From: a virus
Reading direction: 5' to 3' (one strand)
DNA: 23,122 bases
Virus record (IMG/VR): IMGVR_UViG_3300031569_000043
Coordinates: 1-23,122 of that record
The notes beneath the pieces were generated by a model. The model did not search any database. It was not told the DNA's origin and saw only the letters and a program-made list of their open reading frames with translations. Each line of letters opens with the position of its first letter. Within the stretch, counting starts at the first letter, position 1. The position numbers and the translations under genes are program-made. Positions 1-7,806 of this stretch are shown in pieces.

Positions 1-123
1 TATATAACAGGAGTAGGGCTCTATAATGAAAATCAAGAGTTACTCGCAATTGCAAAACTAGCACAACCGCTACCAACAAGTAGAACAACAGATACAACAA
101 TAGTAGTAAATCTAGATAGGTAA
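1..123 (+). CDS. C-terminal end of a probable virion protein (partial)
   Basis: An open frame runs from base 1 to a TAA at 121-123 and gives the last 40 residues of a protein whose start lies outside the window. The tail contains the pattern TGVGLYNENQELLAIAKL followed by a Thr-rich stretch ending NLDR. From memory, similar 'VGLYN...LLAVAKL' endings are common in structural proteins of marine T4-like phages, so a virion role is likely, but the family cannot be named from this piece. The next gene starts 6 bases after the stop, so it is probably cotranscribed. Confidence 0.6.
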   Translation, partial: YITGVGLYNENQELLAIAKLAQPLPTSRTTDTTIVVNLDR

Positions 124-129
124 AAATAC

Positions 130-573
130 ATGTTAAAATGGTTATATGAAGAAGGAGAATTCTCTAAGAGAGAAGACTTTCCTGAGAGTTGTTACGGTTT
201 TGTATATAGGATAACAAACCTAAAGAACGGTAAGATCTACATAGGAAGAAAGATCCTACAGAATACATTAAATAAAAAACTTACAAAAAAAGAACTCTCC
301 GAACAGACTGGACCCGGCAGGAAGCCAACAAAGAAGAAGGTTGTAAAAGAATCTAACTGGTTAACGTATTGGGGGTCTAACAAACCACTCTTAGAAGATA
401 TCAAAGAACTCGGACAAGATAGCTTTGAAAGAGAGATAATAAAGTTGACTTTCTCAAAAAAGGAACTAACTTACTATGAATTACATTATCAATGTATATT
501 TGAAGTGTTACTAACAAACTCCTACAACTCCAACATTTTAGGAAAGTTTTACCCAAAAGATTTGGAAGTCTGA
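130..573 (+). CDS. GIY-YIG endonuclease-like protein
   Basis: This 147-residue protein has the GIY-YIG nuclease core. The first motif is GFVY (residues 23-26) and the second is YIG (37-39), followed by Arg40 and Lys41. A candidate catalytic Glu is E117 in the YYELHYQ segment, and Asn133 lies in the following YNSN motif. Between them is a Lys/Arg-rich loop (about 45-73) that may contact DNA. GIY-YIG enzymes cut DNA with a single metal ion; in T4 the Seg and I-TevI homing enzymes belong to this superfamily. There is no added DNA-binding domain, so this may be a stand-alone nuclease or a homing-type gene. It lies between a probable structural gene and the primase gene. The fold is well supported; the biological role is not known. 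Confidence 0.75.
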   Translation: MLKWLYEEGEFSKREDFPESCYGFVYRITNLKNGKIYIGRKILQNTLNKKLTKKELSEQTGPGRKPTKKKVVKESNWLTYWGSNKPLLEDIKELGQDSFEREIIKLTFSKKELTYYELHYQCIFEVLLTNSYNSNILGKFYPKDLEV

Positions 574-597
574 AGAATAGTTCGTATATTACGTTTA

Positions 598-1524
598 ATG
601 GTAAATCACTTACTTGTTAATCTCGTAGATAGCGTACTAGGAAAAGGAAAAACGACTTCGGGAGCTAACCTATCGTACCATTGTCCTTTCTGCAATCACC
701 GTAAAACTAAACTAGAGGTAAACTTCCAAGAGAATGAAGAAGGTATTAACCATTGGCATTGTTGGGTATGTAATGCAAGAGGTAAGTCAATAGCGAGCTT
801 ATTCAAGAAAGTATCTGCTCCTGCTAGTAAAATGCAAGAGCTTAAGGGATACGTTAAAATTTCATTTTACGATAATGTAAAGCAGCAAGAAGAAGTTCTT
901 GAACTCCCTAAAGAGTATACATCCTTAATCGATCCAGACACAAACAATATTACAACTAGACAAGCTTTAAGGTATCTAAAGAAAAGGAATGTAGGCCCTA
1001 CTGAAATTAAAAGATATGAAATAGGTTACTGCGCTACAGGTAGGTATAAGGACATGGTGATAATGCCTTCCTACACTGAAGAAGGTATTCTAAACTACTT
1101 CGTAGGCCGTAACTTTGGACCTTCAGACTATAAATATAAAAACCCAAAAGCTTCTAAAGACATAATACCACTAGGATTACATGTAAATTGGAACTCCCCT
1201 TTAATAATATGTGAAGGGATGTTCGACGCTTTAGCAATTAAACGAAACGCAATACCTTTACTAGGTAAAACAATACCAAAAAAGCTTATGCATAAGATAG
1301 TAGAATCTAATGTTAAGCAGATTTTTATCGCTCTCGATAATGATGCTCTAAAACAAGCATTTGAGTATTGTGAAACCTTTCTAAACCATGGTAAGGAAGT
1401 GTTTTTAATCGAACTAAACGATAAAGATCCATCAGAGCTGGGATTCGAAGAATTTACTAAACTATTACATAAAAGCATACCAATGACCTTTAAACATTTA
1501 ATAGAAAAGAAATTTCAATTATGA
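598..1524 (+). CDS. DNA primase, DnaG/T4 gp61 type
   Basis: This 308-residue protein has the two hallmarks of a bacterial-type primase. An N-terminal zinc-binding domain carries C29-x2-C32 and C55-x2-C58. A C-terminal TOPRIM domain has the EGMFDA motif (E206, D210) and the acidic pair in ALDNDA (D247, D249), which bind the metal ions for RNA primer synthesis. Between them the RYKDMVIMPSY...YFVGRNF stretch matches the N-terminal part of the RNA polymerase core of DnaG. The length is close to T4 gp61 (about 340 residues). Primases of this kind make short RNA primers for Okazaki fragments together with the replicative helicase, which is not in this window. The gene overlaps the next one by 4 bases (ATGA), which suggests translational coupling with the exonuclease. 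Confidence 0.88.
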   Translation: MVNHLLVNLVDSVLGKGKTTSGANLSYHCPFCNHRKTKLEVNFQENEEGINHWHCWVCNARGKSIASLFKKVSAPASKMQELKGYVKISFYDNVKQQEEVLELPKEYTSLIDPDTNNITTRQALRYLKKRNVGPTEIKRYEIGYCATGRYKDMVIMPSYTEEGILNYFVGRNFGPSDYKYKNPKASKDIIPLGLHVNWNSPLIICEGMFDALAIKRNAIPLLGKTIPKKLMHKIVESNVKQIFIALDNDALKQAFEYCETFLNHGKEVFLIELNDKDPSELGFEEFTKLLHKSIPMTFKHLIEKKFQL

Positions 1525-2315
1525 TTGAGAAAAACAAAGACATTAAGAAAGATGCATTCGTCAAAAGACTGATACATCCCGATTCAACCGCCCGTCAAAT
1601 TACGTTAACAGACAGTAGGTTCTATCAACGAAATAAGGATAAATACTATCCTTCCGTAACAACCGTACTCTCCTACTTCCCGAAAGGAAAGTTTTTTGAG
1701 AGTTGGCTTAAAGATGTAGGTGCAAATGCTAACATTATTATGCGAAGAGCAGGTAATGAAGGTACACAGGTACATGAAGCTATCGAAGCTTACCTCGAAG
1801 GAGAAGAGATTACATGGCTAGATCAATGGGGTAAAACTAAGTATAGCTTGCTTGTATGGAAAATGATCCTAAAGTTCGTAGACTTCTGGGAAACACATAA
1901 ACCGTTATTAGTTGAATCAGAAGTACACGTATTCTCGGATGAGTTAAAAATAGCCGGTACTGCGGATTTAATATTAGAAATAGACGGAGAGTTATGGATG
2001 GTTGATATAAAGACCTCTAACTACCTCCACGATACATACGACCTGCAACTAGCTTGCTACTCTCAAGCTTGGAATGAAAATTTCGAAAGACCTATTAAGA
2101 GAATGGGTATACTATGGTTAAAAGCAGCAACGAGAGGTGAGAGTAAAAAAGAAGGTATTATCCAGGGAAAAGGGTGGCAACTAAAAGAAGCTTCTACGCC
2201 TTTTGAAGAATGTAAAAGAATCTTTAAACACCTTTATGAAGTATATCTTATAAAACAACCTAACGTAAAACCAATAACAGAGATACTTCCTACAAGTATT
2301 AAGTTAAAAGAGTGA
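1521..2315 (+). CDS. PD-(D/E)XK exonuclease (RecB/Cas4-like)
   Basis: This 264-residue protein has the ordered motifs of the RecB/Cas4-like PD-(D/E)XK nucleases: GTQVHE (H85, E86), GTADLI (D149), VDIKTS (D162, K164) and QLACY (Q176, Y180). All the usual catalytic positions are present, so it should be an active metal-dependent DNase. There is no helicase domain, so it works alone or with separate partners in replication, recombination or host DNA breakdown. It overlaps the primase gene by 4 bases, which places it in DNA metabolism. No four-Cys iron-sulfur cluster of the Cas4 or AddB kind is visible. The exact substrate, and whether it acts as an exo- or endonuclease, cannot be read from the sequence. 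Confidence 0.83.
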   Translation: MIEKNKDIKKDAFVKRLIHPDSTARQITLTDSRFYQRNKDKYYPSVTTVLSYFPKGKFFESWLKDVGANANIIMRRAGNEGTQVHEAIEAYLEGEEITWLDQWGKTKYSLLVWKMILKFVDFWETHKPLLVESEVHVFSDELKIAGTADLILEIDGELWMVDIKTSNYLHDTYDLQLACYSQAWNENFERPIKRMGILWLKAATRGESKKEGIIQGKGWQLKEASTPFEECKRIFKHLYEVYLIKQPNVKPITEILPTSIKLKE

Positions 2316-2322
2316 TATTTAT
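2316..2322 (+). promoter_or_regulatory. TATTTAT element, candidate late promoter
   Basis: TATTTAT ends 5 bases before the ATG of the nucleotidyltransferase gene. It is one of eight copies found directly upstream of genes in this window. If it is a -10-like element, the transcript would start at or very near the start codon. Confidence 0.4.
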
Positions 2323-2327
2323 TAAAT

Positions 2328-3296
2328 ATGATAAAACTAACCACTCTTCTCAAGCAAGTAATAACAGAAGGAGGTAACGTATTTGGAACAACAGCACCAA
2401 TACAGAAGGATAAAATAGAACCTACATTAGAGAAGTTCGTTGAGGAGTTAGGTAGGATTTTTCCTACCAAAGCTTCTGCCTTTACTTCTTTTGAAAAACT
2501 AGGCTCAGCAGGTAAAAAAGATATGTCCGGCGACATAGATGTAGCCTTCCCTGTAGCACATCTAACTAAAGACGGAAAACCTGACCTAGAAGGTTGGGGT
2601 TTAGATGAAGAGAAGTTTAACGAATATTTTAATATATTTAGAAAGAGAGCAAGAACCGCTACAGAGTCTCAAACTAAACTAAAAGCAATGCTTACCTTAA
2701 TCGCAGAGAAGATTAATGAAAAGAGCACAGTACTACAGGCAGATCCTAAATCAGCAGGATCTAATTCTCTATTCTTAGCCTTTCCTCAATACGGAGTAGA
2801 CGGTGGAAGACAACCAGAGCTAATACAAGTAGATATAAATGTAGGAGATCCAGAATGGTTAAAATTCAGCTACTATTCAAACATGTACAAAGGAGTAGTT
2901 AAAGGTCTTCACAGAACTCAATTAATGTTAGCATTATTTACTGCAAAAGGCAAGATGTTTAAACACGAACAAGGAGTATTAGATAAAGAAACCAGGGAAA
3001 TAGAAGCTACTACACCAAAACAAGCCTTAACACTACTAAATAAACTTTATAGTATCGAATTGACTCAAGACCAGTTAAACGACTATTTTGAACTGTCTGA
3101 TGTATTAACATCGGAATTATCTAAAGAAGATTACGGTAAGGTTATGGACATATACTTAAAAATATTAGATAGAACTGGTCCATCTGCCCATGTACCGGAA
3201 AATCTAGAAGATTACTGGATAGCAAATCAAGAAAGATTAGGACTAACCGGTAAAAGGTTACCAGACGATTCAAACCTTAAAAAATACGCTAAGTAA
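2328..3296 (+). CDS. nucleotidyltransferase (Pol beta-like fold), possible head cargo
   Basis: This 322-residue protein has the signature of the Pol beta nucleotidyltransferase superfamily. A GS pair (G59, S60) is followed by SGDIDV with D69 and D71, and a third carboxylate, D169, lies in the QVDINV strand. These residues bind metal and the nucleotide triphosphate. The acceptor (RNA, protein, small molecule) is unknown. The N-terminus, about 14 residues long, ends VITE|G, a good match to a T4 gp21 prohead-protease site ((L/I)-x-E) at the end of a short targeting peptide. That suggests packaging into the prohead, but this is inference. The stop codon overlaps the start of the next gene (TAATG), and the next protein begins with a second domain of the same fold. 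Confidence 0.7.
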   Translation: MIKLTTLLKQVITEGGNVFGTTAPIQKDKIEPTLEKFVEELGRIFPTKASAFTSFEKLGSAGKKDMSGDIDVAFPVAHLTKDGKPDLEGWGLDEEKFNEYFNIFRKRARTATESQTKLKAMLTLIAEKINEKSTVLQADPKSAGSNSLFLAFPQYGVDGGRQPELIQVDINVGDPEWLKFSYYSNMYKGVVKGLHRTQLMLALFTAKGKMFKHEQGVLDKETREIEATTPKQALTLLNKLYSIELTQDQLNDYFELSDVLTSELSKEDYGKVMDIYLKILDRTGPSAHVPENLEDYWIANQERLGLTGKRLPDDSNLKKYAK

Positions 3297-6200
3297 TGTC
3301 AGGAGCAGCAGGAGGAACAAGAATACCAAGATCAGCAGTCGAACAGACAGTAAAAGACTATACGGAGAAAATACTCTCTAAAATAGAAGGCTTTAAAGAC
3401 GCTAAACTATCTGGATCTTTCAACAGACCGGATAAAGATGATTTTGGAGACATAGATATAGTAGTAACTATAGAGACAGGAGACGATAAGAAGGTAACTA
3501 AGAAGAAAATAATGGACTTGTTTACCACACTTCCTGATGACGAGCTACCGCCTCTTAGAAATCCTAAATACAAAGGTAAGAAAGCCATAAACCACGGAGA
3601 GATGGTATCCAACCTTTACCCTATATCAGGAATGCCTGGAGAATTTGTACAGGTAGATAACATTATAGCTCTATCTTCCGAAGAAGGATCGTTTAAGAAA
3701 ACCGTATTAGACTACCCAGCAGAACTTCAAGGAATAATACTAGGACTAGTAAAAACACCGTTACTAGAAGAAAAGCCAGAAGTAGTCTTTGCAAGGATGG
3801 GAATAAAAGACATACCAGAACCGGGACCTACTCAAGAATATGAGTTTCATATAGATACCGCAGGGTTAACTTTAAGACTGGTAACATACGGAGACAACTA
3901 TAAGATACTAGACAGTAATACTGTATGGCAATCTAGAGACTTCGCAGACGTAGAAAAACTACTAAAGGATTTTAACCTAGATGGTAGCTTTAGAGAACTT
4001 ATAGAACAAGTTAAAAACCTAAAAAATCCCCGCTCTAAGAATAGAGTTAAAGGATTCTTTAAAAGATCTATAAAAGTAGGAGCAGCAGAACGAGGTACAC
4101 CTAAAGGAGACGTAAAGCAACAAGCACTAGATACTGTAGATACTTTACAAGAAAGCAAAGCACTACTAACCCGTGCTAAGCTAGCAACAAAGTACTTAGA
4201 TGAAGATGAGAAAAGCAGGATAGCAGTATTTCCTGGAGCTTTTAAACCGCCTCACAAAGACCATATTGCTAGAATAAACGCAGCATCTAAGAAAGTAGGG
4301 GAGAATGGAAAAGTACTTGTACTAGTATCACCACTTCCTAGAACAAAAGAAGGACAGGAATCAATCTCTGCAGAACAAACTATTGCAGTATTCAACCTAT
4401 ACAAAGATAAAGGTATAATACCAAACAACGTAGCTTATAGGATAGCAGATGATAACTCACCAATTACAGCAGCATATAAAGAATTCGAAAGCGATAAAAC
4501 GCAACCTTATATCGCTGTATTTGGAAAAGACGATAAGGCGAGGTTTAGTAATATAGAAGATAAGTTACCGAACGTAGTTGTCGATAGCTTTGAAGAAGCA
4601 GGAGTAGGCAACGCATCCGCAACAGATCTTAGAACCGCTATCGCTAACAGAGATAAGGAAACAATAGCAACATTCATACCTGCAGAAGTTACAGCAGAGG
4701 AGTACTTAAACACGCTAGGAGTAAAAGAGACTATAGAAGAAGATGCATCAACCGACACCAACCTGTGGGAACCGCATGCTGCAATGTTAGCTAAGATAGA
4801 AAAGAAACCAGAACTACTTAAAGGGCTCTGGAAGAGTCTATCTAAACCCTCTAGGAAAGCCTTAGTACTCTACTTCAGGGAAAAGAATACACAAGTAGAA
4901 AATGTAATACCAGCAGCAGACGAAAAAGCTGCTCCTTACGGTTCCGGATACACTCCAGTAGAGGAAAGTCTTTGGGCTAATATCAACGCTAAAAAGAAGA
5001 GAGGAGAGAAACCTTCTCACGGAAACTCTAATGCATTTAAAGCAGCAAAGAAAGCAGGAGCTGCTCTCAAAAAAACAAAAGGACTAGAAGAGGGAAGCGG
5101 AGAAAAGAAGTTAAGAGTCTTTGACTTTGACGATACTTTAGTACATGTAGATGCAACAATATACATAACACATAAAGACGGAACAAAATCAGGACTAACG
5201 CCAGCAGAATACGCAGTCTACGTTCCACAGCAAGGAGACTTATTTAACTTCTCAGAATTCAGCTCTGTAATTAAGAAAGCTAAACCCTTAGAGAGTAATA
5301 TAGCAGATCTAATTAAATCCTACAACGACCCAACAGAGAAAACTACAATACTAACAGCAAGACTTCTAGGGTATCCGGTTAAGAAGTATTTAAAAGATGA
5401 ATTTAATATCGAACCTTATGTAGTAGGGCTGGGTTCAAGTGACCCGGAAGATAAATCTCGCTGGATTGAATCTCAAATTAAAAAAGGATATAACAACATT
5501 GAGTTTAGGGATGATTCTCAAAAGAATGTAGATGCAGTAGCGAGCCTTAAAGGTAAATACCCAGAGGTAGAGTTAACTTCTATGTTAGTAGCAGAAGGAG
5601 TAGAATCTATATCTCCAAAGCTCACCATTAACGAGAACGCTAGTTACTCTAAGAATATAGACATCAAGTATAAGATAGCAGAACTAGCTCAACACATGAT
5701 AGATAAAGGTATGAACGTACAGCCTCTACCTTCTGTTGAATTTATAAACGGAAACTCTAAAAACGCTGAAGAGTTTCTCGGCAAGACAGCCTACTACGAT
5801 CCGGCATCAAGTACAATAGTACTATACACAGAAGGAAGACACCCTAAAGATATCGTAAGATCATTTGCACACGAAATGATACATCACATTCAAAACTTAG
5901 AGGGAAGGTTGAATAATATTACAACAGCAAATACACTGGAAGATAGCAACTTAAACGATATTGAAGCTGAAGCTAACCTAAAAGGTACAATGACATTTAG
6001 GAACTGGACTGATAGTTTAAATGAATTAAAAAAGACCCCAGAATTACAAAAAAAGAAAATAAATATATCATTCGAACTTTTCGATGGAACTAAAATCTCG
6101 GAAGATATTACATTAGCTATGTCTCTTAACAGTCAAGGTTTATTTGAGTTAGGAGATAATATTGAAAAGTACTCAGGACTAACCCTAAAAGATGCTCAAG

Positions 6201-7786
6201 AATTTAACGAGACACCGGACGATGCTTACATCTACGGATTAGTTAACACTATGAACGACGGTCAAGATATATTCTTCTGGACTAACGGTACAAGACTACA
6301 AGGGAACGCTAAAAGAATAGGTACCCAAACAGCAGTAATAGAACAACTAGCTCATGAAGGCTTACATTTAACTAGAGCAATATTAGCTAAATCATTAATG
6401 GGAGATGGATTCCCAACCGAAGAGTGGCCTTCTATAGGAGAGCAAGACAATGATAGAATAGAGGAAGAACAATTAACTACTGCATTGAGTCATGTACTAG
6501 AAAAAATAAGTACCCCTTTCATAAAAATGGCTTCTAAATACCTACCTAAACTAGACCTAAATGAAAATACAGGTGATTCAAACCCGTTAAAGTTACCGTA
6601 CATCGATACCTGGCATAAGGGTCAATACGAAGTAAAAGATGGAGACTTTAAAGCTGGAATTAAATTAATGACTCAAGCTGCTAAGGAAGCTGAAAAATTA
6701 GCTAAAGAAGAACAAGATGGTGGAATAGCGGGTGAAGCAGGTTATTATAGAGGTACTGTTGCATGGTTAAAAAAAGATTATAATACAGTTGAAAAGTACA
6801 TTAAGGATAAATTTGTTAAATCAACAGGTAATGATGAAGTATTAAATCGTCTTTTAAAAAGTAAAGGTAAAACTTACAAAGAAGCATATCATTTAAAAGA
6901 AGCAATTGTAGGCGATAAAATCGAATGCGATAATTGTGGTTGGAGCTGGAAAATAGCAGATGGTGCAGATGATCTATTTATATGTCATAAATGCGGACAT
7001 GATAACACCCCTCTAGAGGAAAAGAAAAATAAAGACCCATTCGGCCTAAACCAGTACGCCCGTGAATTAGCAGCAGGTTTAGAAGAGGTGTTAATAAACG
7101 AAGGAGCATACGACACAATGACTGCTCAAGTATCTTCAGACATATTTAAGGCATGGAAAGACCAATTCAGTAAGGATAGTACTATAGAACAAGCTACATT
7201 CACAAAGAGTTACGACTTATTAAGTAAGACCGGAAGATCTATTGTATTCGATTTACAAGCAGACCTTAACTTTGTAGAAACAGAAGAAAGCATATACGCA
7301 CCAAACGGAAATGCAGATGCTGGAGATTCTGAAATATACGATGATGAAGGTGACATAGAAGATGCCGGTATAGACGGTAGCATACACCTGTATTTTCAAG
7401 TGGATCCCCGTACCTTACCTAAACTATGGTCTACTATATCAATGGACCTAAAAGACACCGTTAGACACGAAATTGAACACTTAACACAGGCCGGGTATAA
7501 TGTAATTCCTTCAAAAGAATTACCAGACGATAAACGATTAAGGTATTATATCAATGATCTAGAAATTCTACCAGCAAGCGATTACTATCTTTTAGATAAA
7601 GAGATACCAGCAATGCTACAAGGTTTACATTACAAGGCAAAAAAGATGAAGAGACCTTTTAAGGAAGTAGCAGAAGCATATTTAGATATCTTTGTGAATA
7701 ACGGAACAATAGATGCAGAGGCTAAAGTAGATGTACTTAACCGATGGAAACCAGAAGCTAAGAAATTAAATCTACCTTCCTTGTAA
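3296..7786 (+). CDS. giant multidomain protein: NTase, HIGH-NTase, HAD, three HExxH segments, zinc ribbon
   Basis: This 1496-residue protein joins several enzyme-like domains. Residues 1-160 are a Pol beta-type nucleotidyltransferase (G40 S41, D52, D54, D121). Residues about 305-475 are a HIGH-superfamily nucleotidylyltransferase (FPGAFKPPHKDH with H320 and H323; SATDLR at 441-446). Residues 490-600 are an unassigned Lys-rich stretch with SLWANINAKKKRGEKP. Residues 605-768 are a HAD phosphatase (FDFDDTL with D610 and D612; LTAR with T687; FRDD with D739 and D740). HExxH zinc motifs lie at 859-863, 1020-1024 and 1391-1395, each with a Glu further on that could be the third ligand (E890 or E892; E1056-1058; E1436). 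A four-Cys zinc ribbon lies at 1211-1233. No signal peptide or membrane segment is seen. All six (L/I)xE|(G/A/S/N) sites (after 286, 599, 780, 1090, 1202, 1269) sit in interdomain linkers, so it may be a polyprotein cut by the prohead protease. Domain calls are firm for NTase, HIGH and HAD; peptidase activity and packaging are inferred. Confidence 0.75.
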   Translation: MSGAAGGTRIPRSAVEQTVKDYTEKILSKIEGFKDAKLSGSFNRPDKDDFGDIDIVVTIETGDDKKVTKKKIMDLFTTLPDDELPPLRNPKYKGKKAINHGEMVSNLYPISGMPGEFVQVDNIIALSSEEGSFKKTVLDYPAELQGIILGLVKTPLLEEKPEVVFARMGIKDIPEPGPTQEYEFHIDTAGLTLRLVTYGDNYKILDSNTVWQSRDFADVEKLLKDFNLDGSFRELIEQVKNLKNPRSKNRVKGFFKRSIKVGAAERGTPKGDVKQQALDTVDTLQESKALLTRAKLATKYLDEDEKSRIAVFPGAFKPPHKDHIARINAASKKVGENGKVLVLVSPLPRTKEGQESISAEQTIAVFNLYKDKGIIPNNVAYRIADDNSPITAAYKEFESDKTQPYIAVFGKDDKARFSNIEDKLPNVVVDSFEEAGVGNASATDLRTAIANRDKETIATFIPAEVTAEEYLNTLGVKETIEEDASTDTNLWEPHAAMLAKIEKKPELLKGLWKSLSKPSRKALVLYFREKNTQVENVIPAADEKAAPYGSGYTPVEESLWANINAKKKRGEKPSHGNSNAFKAAKKAGAALKKTKGLEEGSGEKKLRVFDFDDTLVHVDATIYITHKDGTKSGLTPAEYAVYVPQQGDLFNFSEFSSVIKKAKPLESNIADLIKSYNDPTEKTTILTARLLGYPVKKYLKDEFNIEPYVVGLGSSDPEDKSRWIESQIKKGYNNIEFRDDSQKNVDAVASLKGKYPEVELTSMLVAEGVESISPKLTINENASYSKNIDIKYKIAELAQHMIDKGMNVQPLPSVEFINGNSKNAEEFLGKTAYYDPASSTIVLYTEGRHPKDIVRSFAHEMIHHIQNLEGRLNNITTANTLEDSNLNDIEAEANLKGTMTFRNWTDSLNELKKTPELQKKKINISFELFDGTKISEDITLAMSLNSQGLFELGDNIEKYSGLTLKDAQEFNETPDDAYIYGLVNTMNDGQDIFFWTNGTRLQGNAKRIGTQTAVIEQLAHEGLHLTRAILAKSLMGDGFPTEEWPSIGEQDNDRIEEEQLTTALSHVLEKISTPFIKMASKYLPKLDLNENTGDSNPLKLPYIDTWHKGQYEVKDGDFKAGIKLMTQAAKEAEKLAKEEQDGGIAGEAGYYRGTVAWLKKDYNTVEKYIKDKFVKSTGNDEVLNRLLKSKGKTYKEAYHLKEAIVGDKIECDNCGWSWKIADGADDLFICHKCGHDNTPLEEKKNKDPFGLNQYARELAAGLEEVLINEGAYDTMTAQVSSDIFKAWKDQFSKDSTIEQATFTKSYDLLSKTGRSIVFDLQADLNFVETEESIYAPNGNADAGDSEIYDDEGDIEDAGIDGSIHLYFQVDPRTLPKLWSTISMDLKDTVRHEIEHLTQAGYNVIPSKELPDDKRLRYYINDLEILPASDYYLLDKEIPAMLQGLHYKAKKMKRPFKEVAEAYLDIFVNNGTIDAEAKVDVLNRWKPEAKKLNLPSL

Positions 7787-7793
7787 ACTATAC

Positions 7794-7800
7794 TATTTAT
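7794..7800 (+). promoter_or_regulatory. TATTTAT element, candidate late promoter
   Basis: ACTATTTAT lies in the 20-base gap after the giant gene and ends 6 bases before the next ATG. It shares the same core and spacing with other copies in the window. Confidence 0.4.
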
Positions 7801-7806
7801 TACTAT

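Noticed and set aside
1521-2315. Cas4 of a CRISPR system
   Set aside because: The nuclease lacks the Cys residues of the Cas4 iron-sulfur cluster, and there are no other cas genes or arrays; phage RecB-like exonuclease fits better.
6975-6981. TATTTAT copy inside the giant gene
   Set aside because: It lies within codons of the zinc ribbon and no gene start follows; treated as a chance occurrence.
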